Source of the DNA: JAYREN01 sp963663375 | GTDB lineage: Bacteria; Acidobacteriota; Holophagae; Holophagales; Holophagaceae | Assembly (NCBI GenBank): GCA_963663375.1 | Contig: OY760195.1 | Location: 2,728,001 to 2,792,000, forward strand | Direction: 5' to 3' | Length of the DNA: 64,000 nucleotides | Shown here: positions 8,202 through 16,909 of the stretch, piece after piece | Layout: each line of letters starts with the position of its first letter | How positions within the stretch are numbered: the stretch's first letter is position 1 | Notes under the pieces: generated by a model | Databases searched by the model: none | What the model was told of the DNA's origin: nothing | Seen by the model: only the letters and a program-made list of their open reading frames with translations | Position numbers and translations under genes: made by a program

Positions 8202-10928
8202 ATGTCCACTTCACCTCGCTTTTCCATGCTTGTCTCTGTAATCATCGGTTGCTCGGTGGTGGCGGGCCTGAGCGGGCAGGAGATTCCGCCCCCGGTCGAT
8301 CTCCAGGCCATCAAACAGGCCCTCCAGACTCAGACTCCTGCCCCATTGCCAGGGGGCGATGCCCTGCCGAAAGGCCAGAGCCTCCGCCAAGAGAATCCAG
8401 AGTGGGGCAAGAGTCAACAGGAACGTCACCAGGCAGAGGAGGAACTGCGTGCCCTGAAGGCCAGGGAATCGGGCCCGAGGCGCTTTGCCGCCGACCTCTT
8501 CGATAGCAGGGCGACGTCGCCCCAGGGTACCGAGGGGGGGATTGCCGAGGATTACCTGCTGGGGGTGGGAGACCAACTCCAGGTCAACGTCTTCGGCAGT
8601 GCCACCTTCGAGATTCCGGCGCAGGTAGACGGGCGAGGCGAGGTGGTTCTGCCCAAGATCGGCGCGGTGCGGGTATCGGGGCTGAGCCTTGCCAAGGCGC
8701 GGGCGGCGCTTCAGGCCAAGGTCGCCCAGAATTTTTCACGGACCACTGTGGATGTGTCCGTGACCAAGCTCCGAGAAGTGCGGATCTTCGTGCTGGGCGA
8801 GGTCTATCGACCCGGCAGCTACCTGGTGCCCAGCCTCAGCAGCCTGGTGAACGTGCTGAGTCTTGCCGGGGGGCCGACACCCGTCGGAAGCTTTCGCCAG
8901 ATCCGCGTGATGCGGGGGGGCAAAGCGGTCCACGCGGTGGATCTGTATCCCTTGCGGGCCGAAGGCCTGGGCAATCTGAACTTCAGCCTGCAAAGCGGAG
9001 ACACGATCTTTGTTCCCCTGGCCTTCCATCAAGTAATTCTGGAAGGCGCCTTCACGCGCGTTACCGCAGAGGCCGAAGCTCGTCTCCGGCAGAGGCACGC
9101 GAAGGAGACGGAGGTTGATCATGGTCTGCCAGAAGAACAGCGCAAGCCGCTCCGCCAGATTCGTGGGCTCGAGGCTCGTTTGGAGGCGCCTGAAGGGCGA
9201 GGGGCGAGCTCACCCAATCCGGCGCCGGAGGTCACGCCCCAGGAACGCGTCGGCCTTGAAGAACAACTTCAGGGTTTGAGAGACCAGTTGCGCAATCTTA
9301 GGAATCGGAGCCGCGTCGACCAGCGGGTGCCCGAAAGGGACACCCCAGTTCCAGATGTAACGACCCAGCCCCTGTGGTTGACCGGGTGGCAGGTGGATGG
9401 GGAGGCGCCCCGGATGCAGTTCGAGATGCTTCCCGGCGAGACCGTGGCGGACGCCCTGCGCTTTGCGGGGGGGTTGGTCGCCCAGGCCTTCACAGAGCGC
9501 CTGAGCTTGAGGCGGCTGGGGTCCCAGGGGAAGCTCGAGGTGGTAGATGTTCCGCTTCTGCAGGGTGCGGCCCCGGTGGCGCTGGAACGTGGTGACGTGC
9601 TCTCGGCTTTGCCCTTACGGGAGCAGGCTGAGTCGGCCGTCCAGGTGCGGGGTTGGGTGCGGGTGCCCGGTGTTTTTGCCCGGCGGGAAGGTTTGCGGGT
9701 GGGAGATCTGCTAAAGCGCGAGAATCAACTGTTGCCCGACACCTACCTGGGCCGCGGGGAGATCGTGCGCACGGCCCCGAGCGGCGTCACCAGTTACGTG
9801 GCCTTTGATGTGGCCAAGGCGATGGCCGAAGATCCGGTTCACAATTTCCTGCTGGAGGACCGGGATCGGGTGGACCTCTACCGCCTGGATGACCTGCGGC
9901 TGAGGCAGACCGTGAGGGTGCTCGGCCCCGTGAGTCGACCAGGTACCTTCGACTTCCACGAGGGCATGCGAGCCTCGGACTTGCTCTTCCGGGCGGGGGT
10001 TCCGCTGCGGCAGGCGGATCGCTTCGTGGCGGAGCTCACTCACACCCGCGAGGGGAAGCTCAGCGAGATTCGTAGGCTGGATTTGACACACCTGCTGTCC
10101 TCGGAGCAGTCAAGTCCCGTGAATTTCAAGGATGATGCCCTCAATCCCCGGATCGAACCCTTCGACCAGTTGAGCCTGTTTGAAAAGCCCGACTACCGGC
10201 CTCACCGGGTGGTGAAAGTGTCAGGCCAGGTGGCGCGGCCAGGTTCCTATTCCTTAGACCGGGCTGGGATGGGGCTGCGGGAACTCATCGCCAGAGCCGG
10301 AGGATTCACGGCCGAGGCCATGCCTAAGGGGGCGATCTTCCTGCGTCGGCTGGGCACCCTGGATCCCGCAAAGCTCAAGGCACAGGAAGAGGCTGGAATC
10401 CAGGCCCTGGACCCCACGGGGAACGGCATCAACGACATCCTGGAGCGTCTCGGTGAGACCAAACGCCAGCCCGTCACGGGGCAGCTCCTCAAGACTCCCG
10501 TGCTGCACGGTCTGGCGCTAGGCGCCGTGAACCGGATGGTGGTGGACCTCCCGGCGGCCGTGGCGGGGGATTCTGAGTCCGACGTGGCCTTGCTGGATGG
10601 AGATGAACTCGTGATCCCCCGCCAGACCGATGCTGCTTACGTGGTAGGAGAAACCGCCAGCCCCTTTGCCGCCTTCAAGGTGAAAGAGGGCGCGAAGGTG
10701 CGCGAACTGCTGCGCCTCGCCGGGGGCACCACGCGCAATGCGGACACTTGGAACATTCGCCTCTTGAAGGCCGATGGGCGCATCCTGGACAGCTGGGTGT
10801 CGGGCCGGAAGGTGGAGCCCGGCGATGCGGTGCTGGTGCCCTCCAAGGTGCGTCGCGACGTGTCCTGGCAGGAAAATTTGGCGGCCATCACCAATCTGGC
10901 GGTGATGTACGCCGCCATCAAGCGCTGA
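8202..10928 (+). CDS. Wza-like polysaccharide export protein with about six SLBB domains
   Basis: A 908-residue outer-membrane polysaccharide exporter. The N-terminal signal contains I-I-G-C at residues 14-17, a plausible lipobox (E. coli Wza is a lipoprotein). A Poly_export domain starts near YLLGVGDQLQVNVFG (about residue 118). SLBB-type units with the pattern V-x-G-x-V-x-x-P-G ... AGG recur at roughly residues 195, 395, 480, 570, 670 and 815. Between the first and second lies a charged segment (about 285-385) rich in Arg, Glu and Gln that looks coiled-coil and is not part of classical Wza (about 380 residues). The ATG at 8202 follows GGGGA; the TTG at 8178 is rejected. Probably in an operon with the upstream transferase. 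Confidence 0.85.
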   Translation: MSTSPRFSMLVSVIIGCSVVAGLSGQEIPPPVDLQAIKQALQTQTPAPLPGGDALPKGQSLRQENPEWGKSQQERHQAEEELRALKARESGPRRFAADLFDSRATSPQGTEGGIAEDYLLGVGDQLQVNVFGSATFEIPAQVDGRGEVVLPKIGAVRVSGLSLAKARAALQAKVAQNFSRTTVDVSVTKLREVRIFVLGEVYRPGSYLVPSLSSLVNVLSLAGGPTPVGSFRQIRVMRGGKAVHAVDLYPLRAEGLGNLNFSLQSGDTIFVPLAFHQVILEGAFTRVTAEAEARLRQRHAKETEVDHGLPEEQRKPLRQIRGLEARLEAPEGRGASSPNPAPEVTPQERVGLEEQLQGLRDQLRNLRNRSRVDQRVPERDTPVPDVTTQPLWLTGWQVDGEAPRMQFEMLPGETVADALRFAGGLVAQAFTERLSLRRLGSQGKLEVVDVPLLQGAAPVALERGDVLSALPLREQAESAVQVRGWVRVPGVFARREGLRVGDLLKRENQLLPDTYLGRGEIVRTAPSGVTSYVAFDVAKAMAEDPVHNFLLEDRDRVDLYRLDDLRLRQTVRVLGPVSRPGTFDFHEGMRASDLLFRAGVPLRQADRFVAELTHTREGKLSEIRRLDLTHLLSSEQSSPVNFKDDALNPRIEPFDQLSLFEKPDYRPHRVVKVSGQVARPGSYSLDRAGMGLRELIARAGGFTAEAMPKGAIFLRRLGTLDPAKLKAQEEAGIQALDPTGNGINDILERLGETKRQPVTGQLLKTPVLHGLALGAVNRMVVDLPAAVAGDSESDVALLDGDELVIPRQTDAAYVVGETASPFAAFKVKEGAKVRELLRLAGGTTRNADTWNIRLLKADGRILDSWVSGRKVEPGDAVLVPSKVRRDVSWQENLAAITNLAVMYAAIKR

Positions 10929-10934
10929 CCTGCA

Positions 10935-10965
10935 CGCGGTGCCTGGGCCATGCCCGGACACCGCG
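10935..10965. terminator. Hairpin between convergent genes
   Basis: A 14-bp stem with one mismatch and one G-T pair (10935-10948 with 10952-10965) around a CAT loop fills the 42-base gap between the convergent Wza-like and rfaE2 genes. There is no U-run, so this is a bidirectional terminator candidate rather than a certain one. Confidence 0.5.
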
Positions 10966-10970
10966 TCTGA

Positions 10971-11462
10971 TCAATCCACGGGCACTCCGCGCCCGCTGTG
11001 GATCCGCCCTTCGATGAGGCTAGTGCTGTGGCCCGGGAGGAAAGGGACCAACACCAGTCTTCCGCCCCGGGCCTCGACGAGGTCCCGGCCGACGACGGCC
11101 TCGGGCTTGTAGTCGCCACCCTTGGCCAGGATATCGGGCTGGAGGACTCGAATGAGCTCGAGTGGTGTGTCTTCCGAGAAGCGCACCACGGCGTCCACGC
11201 TGCGCAGGCCCAGGAGGATGCGGGCCCGGGCCCACTCGTCCTGGAGGGGGCGGCCAGGACCCTTGAGGCGCCGCACACTGGCATCGCTGTTGAGCCCCAC
11301 CACCAGAAAATCGCCGAGGGCGCGCGCATCCTCGAGATACTGGACATGGCCCGGATGAATCAGATCGAAGCAACCGTTGGTGAAGCAGAGCCTTCCCGGG
11401 CGCTTCGGGAAGGCTTCCCAGAAAGCTTTGGGGTCGAGGAAAAAACGGTCGAGTACTGGCAT
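10971..11462 (-). CDS. rfaE2: D-glycero-beta-D-manno-heptose 1-phosphate adenylyltransferase (HldE C-terminal type)
   Basis: A 163-residue cytidylyltransferase-fold enzyme that makes ADP-heptose from heptose-1-phosphate and ATP for the LPS core or heptose-containing glycans. The nucleotide-binding motif FTNGCFDLIHPGHVQYL lies near residues 27-43, with GLNSDASVRRLKGPGRPL about 30 residues later and ILAKGGDYKPEAVVG near 110. In E. coli this is the C-terminal domain of HldE; here it stands alone without the kinase half. The ATG at 11462 matches the family N-terminus; the longer frame to 11792 is antisense to fmdB. Its position beside polysaccharide genes fits an envelope role. Confidence 0.9.
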   Translation of the reverse strand: MPVLDRFFLDPKAFWEAFPKRPGRLCFTNGCFDLIHPGHVQYLEDARALGDFLVVGLNSDASVRRLKGPGRPLQDEWARARILLGLRSVDAVVRFSEDTPLELIRVLQPDILAKGGDYKPEAVVGRDLVEARGGRLVLVPFLPGHSTSLIEGRIHSGRGVPVD

Positions 11463-11522
11463 CCAAGGTCCACGGTAGACTTCAAGGTTAGGGCCAAACG
11501 CCCTTTCGACCACGAGGAAGAC

Positions 11523-11795
11523 ATGCCCCTTTACGAATACCGCTGTGAAGCCTGCGGGGAGTCCGAGGAAAGACTCGAGCCGATTTCGGCTCCGGATCAC
11601 CACGATTGCCCGAAGTGCGGGCACAGGGAGGGCATGGCCCGTCAGGTTTCCATGGCGGCTTTCTCTCTGGCCGGAAGTGGATGGTACGCGCAAGGTTATG
11701 GAAAGGACGGGGGCGCCAAGGTCGCCGAGACCCCGAGTACCGCCCCCAAAGCGGCCGAGGGTGGCGGTTGCTGCGGTGGGTGCGCCTGTCATTAG
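11523..11795 (+). CDS. FmdB-family zinc-ribbon protein
   Basis: A 90-residue protein starting MPLYEYRCEACGESEERLE, the standard opening of the FmdB (CxxC_CXXC_SSSS) putative regulatory family. Zinc ligands are CEAC (residues 8-11) and CPKCG (29-33). The tail ends in a Cys-rich GGGCCGGCACH, also seen in this family and perhaps a second metal site. It is divergent from rfaE2 and immediately upstream of the str-operon promoter, whose -35 element starts four bases after its stop. Function of the family is unsettled. Confidence 0.85.
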   Translation: MPLYEYRCEACGESEERLEPISAPDHHDCPKCGHREGMARQVSMAAFSLAGSGWYAQGYGKDGGAKVAETPSTAPKAAEGGGCCGGCACH

Positions 11796-11798
11796 GCT

Positions 11799-11826
11799 TT
11801 GACTTCCCAGGGCCTTTTGCTACGAT
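11799..11826 (+). promoter_or_regulatory. Strong sigma70-type promoter of the str operon
   Basis: TTGACT (11799-11804, five of six matches) and TACGAT (11821-11826, four of six) are separated by 16 bases. Initiation would fall near 11833, giving a leader of about 115 bases before rpsL. That leader opens with a small hairpin (stem 11837-11842 with 11847-11852, loop TGGT). Confidence 0.7.
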
Positions 11827-11949
11827 CAAAGGTTCCCGACCCTGGTGGGTCGTGATGTTTCATGTCTGTCCGATGTCGCCTCCTTCGCGGTGTTCGACCT
11901 CTCGGGCCCAGGCCCAGGACGTTCCTGGCGCCCACGCAAGGAGGTTGGA

Positions 11950-12339
11950 GTGCCAACCATCAATCAGCTGATCCGCCACGGGCGGACGACCTTCCAGAAC
12001 AAGACGAAGAGCCCCGCGCTCAACGCTTGCCCCCAGAAGCGCGGCGTTTGCACGCGCGTCTTCACCACCACGCCCAAGAAGCCGAATTCCGCGCTTCGCA
12101 AGGTGGCCCGTGTCCGTCTCACCAACGGCATTGAGTGCACCACCTACATCCCGGGCGTCGGCCACAACCTGCAGGAGCACAGCATCGTGCTCATCCGCGG
12201 CGGCCGTGTGAAGGATCTGCCGGGTGTGCGCTATCACGTGGTCCGCGGAACGCTCGATGCCACCGGCGTCGCCAACCGCAACCAGTCTCGTTCCAAGTAC
12301 GGCGCGAAACGGCCCAAGGCCGGCGCTGTCAAGAAGTAA
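11950..12339 (+). CDS. rpsL: 30S ribosomal protein S12
   Basis: Decoding-centre protein of the small subunit, 129 residues. The family core TPKKPNSALRKVARVRL is intact with Lys43 (E. coli numbering is the same), and GRVKDLPGVRYHVVRG carries the second streptomycin-determining Lys, so the residues are of the drug-sensitive type. The start is GTG at 11950, preceded by a perfect AAGGAGG (11938-11944). First gene of the str operon; rpsG follows after 12 bases. Confidence 0.97.
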   Translation: MPTINQLIRHGRTTFQNKTKSPALNACPQKRGVCTRVFTTTPKKPNSALRKVARVRLTNGIECTTYIPGVGHNLQEHSIVLIRGGRVKDLPGVRYHVVRGTLDATGVANRNQSRSKYGAKRPKAGAVKK

Positions 12340-12351
12340 GGGAGGCAACCC

Positions 12352-12822
12352 ATGTCCCGTCGCAGCGCCCCAGCCAAGCGCGAGATCCTTCCGGATCCCG
12401 TCTACAACAGCGTAACCATCACCAAGTTCGTCAACGTGCTCATGGAGCGCGGCAAGAAGGCCACCGCCGAGCGGATCCTTTACGGAGCCCTCGAGATTGT
12501 GGCCAAGAAGTCCGGCGAACTGGCCCTGGATGCCTTCGACAAGGCCCTCAACAACATCAAGCCCGCGGTGGAAGTCAAGTCCCGCCGTGTGGGCGGCGCC
12601 ACCTACCAGGTGCCGGTGGAGGTTCCCCAGAATCGCCGCCAGTCCCTGGCCATGCGCTGGCTCAAGACCTATTCCGCCTCCCGGGGCGAGCGCACCATGC
12701 GCGACAAGCTGGCCGGTGAGATCCTCGACGCCATGAACTTCCGCGGCGCCGCCATGAAGAAGAAGGACGACGTCCACAAGATGGCCGAAGCCAACAAGGC
12801 CTTCGCCCATTTCCGCTGGTAG
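12352..12822 (+). CDS. rpsG: 30S ribosomal protein S7
   Basis: Primary binder of the 3' major domain of 16S rRNA, 156 residues, full length. Family signatures MSRRSAPAKREILPDPVY at the start and GGATYQVPVEVPQNRRQSLA near residues 83-102 are clear. GGAGGC precedes the ATG. In E. coli, S7 represses its own operon by binding the rpsL-rpsG gap; here that gap is only 12 bases, so the same control is unlikely in that form. A hairpin separates it from fusA. Confidence 0.97.
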   Translation: MSRRSAPAKREILPDPVYNSVTITKFVNVLMERGKKATAERILYGALEIVAKKSGELALDAFDKALNNIKPAVEVKSRRVGGATYQVPVEVPQNRRQSLAMRWLKTYSASRGERTMRDKLAGEILDAMNFRGAAMKKKDDVHKMAEANKAFAHFRW

Positions 12823-12841
12823 TCGCCCGCTGTTCCCATGA

Positions 12842-12865
12842 GGGGCCGATCCTGGAATCGGCCCC
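12842..12865 (+). terminator. Hairpin between rpsG and fusA
   Basis: A perfect 9-bp G+C-rich stem (12842-12850 with 12857-12865) with a 6-base loop, followed by GCATTTTGTTCTT. It looks like a partial intrinsic terminator or attenuator that would set the ratio of EF-G to S12/S7 transcripts. Confidence 0.6.
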
Positions 12866-12920
12866 GCATTTTGTTCTTCCCGTAGTTTCCTTCTGATCTC
12901 TGACACGCTAGGAGGCCTCC

Positions 12921-15029
12921 GTGGCCCGCACGACTCCCCTCGAGCGCTACCGCAACATCGGCATCATGGCCCACATCGATGCCGGGAAGACGACCACCAC
13001 GGAGCGCATCCTCTACTACACCGGCAAGATCCACAAGATCGGCGAGGTGCATGACGGCGCCGCCACCACCGACTGGATGGTGCAGGAGCAGGAGCGTGGT
13101 ATCACCATCACCTCTGCCGCCATCACTGCCTCGTGGGTGCCCCAGACTGGCCTCCTGAAGGACGTCGAGCACCGCATCAACATCATCGACACGCCGGGTC
13201 ACGTGGACTTCACCGCCGAGGTGGAGCGCTCCCTGCGCGTGCTGGATGGCGCCGTGGCCGTGTTCTGCGCCGTGGGCGGCGTTCAGCCCCAGTCCGAGAC
13301 GGTTTGGCGCCAGGCCAACAAGTACAAGGTGCCCCGGCTGGCCTTCGTGAACAAGATGGACCGCACTGGCGCGGACTTCTACCGCGTGGTCGAGATGATG
13401 AAGACTCGGCTCCACGCCAAGCCCATGCCCATCCATATTCCCATCGGCGCCGAAGACAACTTCAAGGGCATCGTGGATCTCGTGACCATGCAGGGGCTCA
13501 CCTTCGACGAAGGCGACAAGGGCTTCAATGTGATCTACGGCGAGATTCCCGCCAACCTGGTGGACGAAGCCACCAAGTGGCGCGAACACATGGTCGAGAT
13601 GGTCGCCGAAACCGACGAGCACCTGATGGAGAAGTACCTCGGCGGTGAGCCTCTCACCGAGGACGAACTCCGCGCGGGCATCCGCAAGGGTTGTGTGGAG
13701 CTGCTCTTCACGCCCATGACCTGCGGTTCCGCCTTCAAGAACAAGGGTGTCCAGCCGCTGCTGGATGCGGTGGTGAGCTACATGCCCAGCCCGCTGGAGA
13801 TCCCCCCCATCCAGGGCCACGACCTCGACGGCAATCCCTCCGAGCGCAAGGCCAGCGATGACGAGCCCTTCAGCGCCCTGATCTTCAAGATCATGGCCGA
13901 TCCCTTCGTGGGCAGCCTGGCCTTCATCCGCGTCTACTCCGGCGTTCTGGCGGCGGGTTCCTCCGTATTCAACTCTGCCAAGGGACGCCGCGATCGCATC
14001 GGGCGTTTGCTGCAGATGCACGCCAACAAGCGCGAGGACATCACCGAAGTGCGCACCGGCGACATCGGTGCCGCCGTGGGCTTCAAGGATGTCTACACCG
14101 GCGAGACGATCTGCGACGAAAACCATCCCGTGGTGCTGGAATCCATGGACTTCCCGGATCCCGTGATCCAGGTGGCCATCGAGCCCAAGACCAAGGCCGA
14201 TCAGGAAAAGATGGCCATCGCCCTCCAGAAGCTGGCTCAGGAAGATCCCACCTTCAAGGTCCACACGGATTCGGAGACCTCCCAGACCATCATCGCGGGC
14301 ATGGGTGAGCTTCATCTCGAGATCATCGTCGACCGCATGATGCGTGAATTCAAGGTGGATGCCAACGTGGGCAAGCCCCAGGTGGCCTACCGCGAGACCA
14401 TCCGCAAGAAGGTGGACGCCGAAGGCAAGTTCGTGCGCCAGAGCGGTGGACGCGGTCAGTACGGCCACGTGCGCATCACCCTCGAGCCCAACGAGTCGGG
14501 CAAGGGCTACGAATTCGTCAACGACATCGTCGGCGGTGTGGTGCCCAAGGAATACATCAAGCCTGTGGATCAGGGCATCCAGGAAGCTACTCATTCCGGC
14601 ATTCTGGCGGGCTTCCCGGTGGTGGACGTCAAGGTCACGCTCTACGACGGCAGCTACCACGAGGTCGACTCCAACGAAATGGCCTTCAAGATCGCCGGCT
14701 CCATGGCCTTCAAGACCGCCTGCGAGAAGGCCAGCCCCGTGCTCCTCGAGCCCATCATGGCCGTGGAAGTCGAGACCCCCGAAGACTACATGGGCGATGT
14801 CATCGGCAACCTGAACAGCCGTCGCGGCCGCATCGAGAACATGGAAGAGCGTTCCGGCGCCCGAGTGGTCACCGCCAAGGTGCCCCTGGCCGAGATGTTC
14901 GCCTACTCCACGACCCTGCGCTCCATGACTCAAGGTCGCGGCACCTACACCATGCAGTTCAGTCACTACGACGAAGCTCCCCGCAACGTGGCCGAAGAGA
15001 TCGTGGCCAAGGTCAAGGGCAGCAAGTAG
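12921..15029 (+). CDS. fusA: Translation elongation factor G
   Basis: Ribosomal translocase GTPase, 702 residues, the usual length. G1 motif HIDAGKTTT lies at about residues 17-25, G3 in DTPGHVDFT (about 90) and G4 NKMD (about 145). The C-terminal domains IV and V are complete (RQSGGRGQYGHVRI and SRRGRIENMEERSGARVV). The start is GTG at 12921 preceded by GGAGG. Third gene of the str operon; tuf does not follow, and the S10 operon begins after a 272-base gap. Confidence 0.97.
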   Translation: MARTTPLERYRNIGIMAHIDAGKTTTTERILYYTGKIHKIGEVHDGAATTDWMVQEQERGITITSAAITASWVPQTGLLKDVEHRINIIDTPGHVDFTAEVERSLRVLDGAVAVFCAVGGVQPQSETVWRQANKYKVPRLAFVNKMDRTGADFYRVVEMMKTRLHAKPMPIHIPIGAEDNFKGIVDLVTMQGLTFDEGDKGFNVIYGEIPANLVDEATKWREHMVEMVAETDEHLMEKYLGGEPLTEDELRAGIRKGCVELLFTPMTCGSAFKNKGVQPLLDAVVSYMPSPLEIPPIQGHDLDGNPSERKASDDEPFSALIFKIMADPFVGSLAFIRVYSGVLAAGSSVFNSAKGRRDRIGRLLQMHANKREDITEVRTGDIGAAVGFKDVYTGETICDENHPVVLESMDFPDPVIQVAIEPKTKADQEKMAIALQKLAQEDPTFKVHTDSETSQTIIAGMGELHLEIIVDRMMREFKVDANVGKPQVAYRETIRKKVDAEGKFVRQSGGRGQYGHVRITLEPNESGKGYEFVNDIVGGVVPKEYIKPVDQGIQEATHSGILAGFPVVDVKVTLYDGSYHEVDSNEMAFKIAGSMAFKTACEKASPVLLEPIMAVEVETPEDYMGDVIGNLNSRRGRIENMEERSGARVVTAKVPLAEMFAYSTTLRSMTQGRGTYTMQFSHYDEAPRNVAEEIVAKVKGSK

Positions 15030-15040
15030 TTCCGTTTCAA

Positions 15041-15061
15041 GCCTGGGGCCTCGCCCCAGGC
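15041..15061 (+). terminator. Hairpin after fusA
   Basis: A perfect 9-bp stem (15041-15049 with 15053-15061) with a CTC loop follows the fusA stop by 11 bases. Only a short pyrimidine tract (CGCTTTCCT) follows, so termination may be partial. From here to about 15180 I see no gene. Confidence 0.55.
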
Positions 15062-15182
15062 CGCTTTCCTACCCACTACAGCCCCCGTCAGGGGGTGAGG
15101 CCGCCCCAAGATCCCCGGATCGAGACCTCTTGATACCCGCCGAACGGTCCCTCCGGACGGCATTGAAAATCCAAAAAAGCCA

Positions 15183-15210
15183 TTGCATTTGCACTGGCTT
15201 TTGGTATTCT
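15183..15210 (+). promoter_or_regulatory. Candidate promoter of the S10 operon
   Basis: An A/T-rich stretch is followed by TTGCAT (15183-15188) and TATTCT (15205-15210) with 16 bases between. The hexamers match consensus only moderately, but the position is right: about 90 bases before rpsJ and directly upstream of a run of three small hairpins. Confidence 0.4.
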
Positions 15211-15219
15211 GGATGGCCT

Positions 15220-15288
15220 TGTCCCCGTGATGGGACATCCTCAACATGGGCGGTCAACGCCCCACGTCTATGGACGGCCAGTCCGTCC
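15220..15288 (+). promoter_or_regulatory. Structured 5' leader of rpsJ (three consecutive hairpins)
   Basis: Three short perfect stems follow one another in the predicted leader: 15220-15225 with 15232-15237 (6 bp), 15248-15252 with 15258-15262 (5 bp), and 15272-15277 with 15283-15288 (6 bp). The last ends a few bases before the rpsJ Shine-Dalgarno (GGAG). In E. coli the S10 leader is the target of L4 autoregulation; a comparable function here is inference from position. Confidence 0.45.
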
Positions 15289-15301
15289 CAATGGAGTGAA
15301 C

Positions 15302-15628
15302 ATGAAGGACAACATTCGCATTCGTCTGCGAGCCTTCGATCATCGTCTTCTGGATCAGTCGACCCGGGAGATCGTCGACACGGCCAAGCGCACTGGCGCC
15401 CAGGTCGCGGGACCGATTCCCCTTCCGACTCGCATCAGCAAGTACACGGTGAATCGGTCCCCTCACGTGGACAAGAAGAGCCGCGACCAGTTCGAGATCC
15501 GCACGCACAAGCGGCTCCTGGACATCCTCAATCCCACCCAGAGCACGGTGGACACCCTGATGCGTCTCGATCTGCCTGCGGGCGTCGATGTCGAGATCAA
15601 GGTCTTCAGCCGTCAGGGCAACCGGTAA
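15302..15628 (+). CDS. rpsJ: 30S ribosomal protein S10
   Basis: Small-subunit protein of the 3' domain and, as NusE, part of transcription antitermination complexes. 108 residues, starting MKDNIRIRLRAFDHRLLDQS, with the conserved PLPTRISKYTVNRSPHVDKK loop. The ATG at 15302 follows GGAG; the longer open frame upstream is leader sequence. First gene of the S10 operon. Confidence 0.97.
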   Translation: MKDNIRIRLRAFDHRLLDQSTREIVDTAKRTGAQVAGPIPLPTRISKYTVNRSPHVDKKSRDQFEIRTHKRLLDILNPTQSTVDTLMRLDLPAGVDVEIKVFSRQGNR

Positions 15629-15643
15629 AGGGGGGAGCAGAGA

Positions 15644-16270
15644 ATGACTAACGGAATCATCGGAAAGAAGCTGGGCATGACCCAGATCTTCAACGAAAAA
15701 GGTCAGGTCGTCCCTGTCACCGTCATCCAGGCTGGCCCCTGTGTGGTCGTCCAGCGCAAGACCTCTGCCAATGACGGCTACGAAGCCGTGCAGGTGGGCT
15801 TCGTGGATCCCCAGGGCGGCAAGCGCGCCTCCAAGCCCGAGAAGGGTCACTGCGAAAAGCGGGGCGTCGCTCCCGTTCGCGTGCTCCGCGAGCTGAAGGT
15901 CGAGGCCGAGAGCGGCCTCAAGGAAGGCGATAGCATCCTCGTTACCCAGTTCGAGGAAAAGGGCAAGGTCCATGTCACCGGCATCAGCAAGGGCAAGGGC
16001 TTTGCGGGCGTGATGAAGCGTCACCACTTCAAGGGTGGTCGCGCCTCCCACGGCTCCATGTTCCACCGCGCCCCCGGTTCCATCGGCGGTTCGTCCTATC
16101 CCAGCCGCGTATGGCCCGGGATGCGCATGGGCGGCCACATGGGCGCCGAGCAGGTCACGGTGCGCAATCTGGAGATCGCCAAGGTGGACGCCGAGAACAA
16201 CCTGTTGCTCATCAAGGGTGCCGTACCTGGCCCCAAGGGCGGCTACGTCGTCATCAAGCAGGAGGCGTAA
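15644..16270 (+). CDS. rplC: 50S ribosomal protein L3
   Basis: Early assembly protein near the peptidyl-transferase centre, 208 residues. The start MTNGIIGKKLGMTQIF and the central loop GRASHGSMFHRAPGSIGGSS (about residues 132-151), which reaches toward the catalytic centre, are conserved. GGGGAG precedes the ATG. Three bases separate it from rplD. Confidence 0.97.
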   Translation: MTNGIIGKKLGMTQIFNEKGQVVPVTVIQAGPCVVVQRKTSANDGYEAVQVGFVDPQGGKRASKPEKGHCEKRGVAPVRVLRELKVEAESGLKEGDSILVTQFEEKGKVHVTGISKGKGFAGVMKRHHFKGGRASHGSMFHRAPGSIGGSSYPSRVWPGMRMGGHMGAEQVTVRNLEIAKVDAENNLLLIKGAVPGPKGGYVVIKQEA

Positions 16271-16273
16271 AAG

Positions 16274-16909
16274 ATGGCCACCTTCCAGCATCCCGTCGTC
16301 AACCTCGAGAACAAGCCCGCCGGTACCGTCGAGCTGCTTCCCGAAGTGTTTAAGCTCGAAGACATCAACAAGCACTTGATCTGGGAAGCGGTTCGCCACT
16401 TCCTGGCCAAGCGCCGCCAGGGCACCGCCAAGACCAAGGACAAGTCCGAAGTCTCCGGTTCCGGCCGCAAGCTCTGGAAGCAGAAGGGCACCGGTCGCGC
16501 CCGCGTCGGCTCCATCCGCTCCATCCTTTGGAAGGGCGGCGGCACGGCCCACGGTCCCAACCCCCGCAACTACGATTATGCCTTCCCCAAGAAGGCCCGT
16601 CGCTGCGCCCTGCGCAACGCGCTGTCCGTCAAGATGGCCGAAGGCCAGGTGATGGTGGTGGAGAACTGGAATCTCGAGACCCACAAGACCCAGGCCTTCA
16701 TGGCCACTCTCGCCAAGCTGGGCGTCAAGGGTTCGGCCCTCCTCGTGGGCGCCGAGGCCTCCGAGAAGGTCGTGCTGGCCTCGGGGAACAACCCCAAGCT
16801 GGCCACCATCGAGAGCCTGGGCGTGAATGTGTATGAACTTCTGAAGTACGACCAGGTTGTCTTCTCCAAGGACGCCATCCTGGCCCTGCAGGAAGTGGTG
16901 AAGCCATGA
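16274..16909 (+). CDS. rplD: 50S ribosomal protein L4
   Basis: Lines the peptide exit tunnel; in enterobacteria also the repressor of its own operon. 211 residues, with the family segment RHFLAKRRQGTAKTK (about 43-57) and the tunnel-loop sequence GRKLWKQKGTGRARVGS (about 67-83). Its TGA stop overlaps the rplW start (ATGA), showing translational coupling. Confidence 0.96.
   Translation: MATFQHPVVNLENKPAGTVELLPEVFKLEDINKHLIWEAVRHFLAKRRQGTAKTKDKSEVSGSGRKLWKQKGTGRARVGSIRSILWKGGGTAHGPNPRNYDYAFPKKARRCALRNALSVKMAEGQVMVVENWNLETHKTQAFMATLAKLGVKGSALLVGAEASEKVVLASGNNPKLATIESLGVNVYELLKYDQVVFSKDAILALQEVVKP

Noticed and set aside
10998..11522. Plus-strand frame upstream of fmdB
   Set aside because: Antisense to rfaE2; the FmdB family starts at MPLYEYRC.
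12669..14966. 765-residue open frame antisense to fusA and the end of rpsG
   Set aside because: Long antisense frames are expected in G+C-rich coding DNA; the translation is His/Gly/Val-rich without domains, and fusA is certain.
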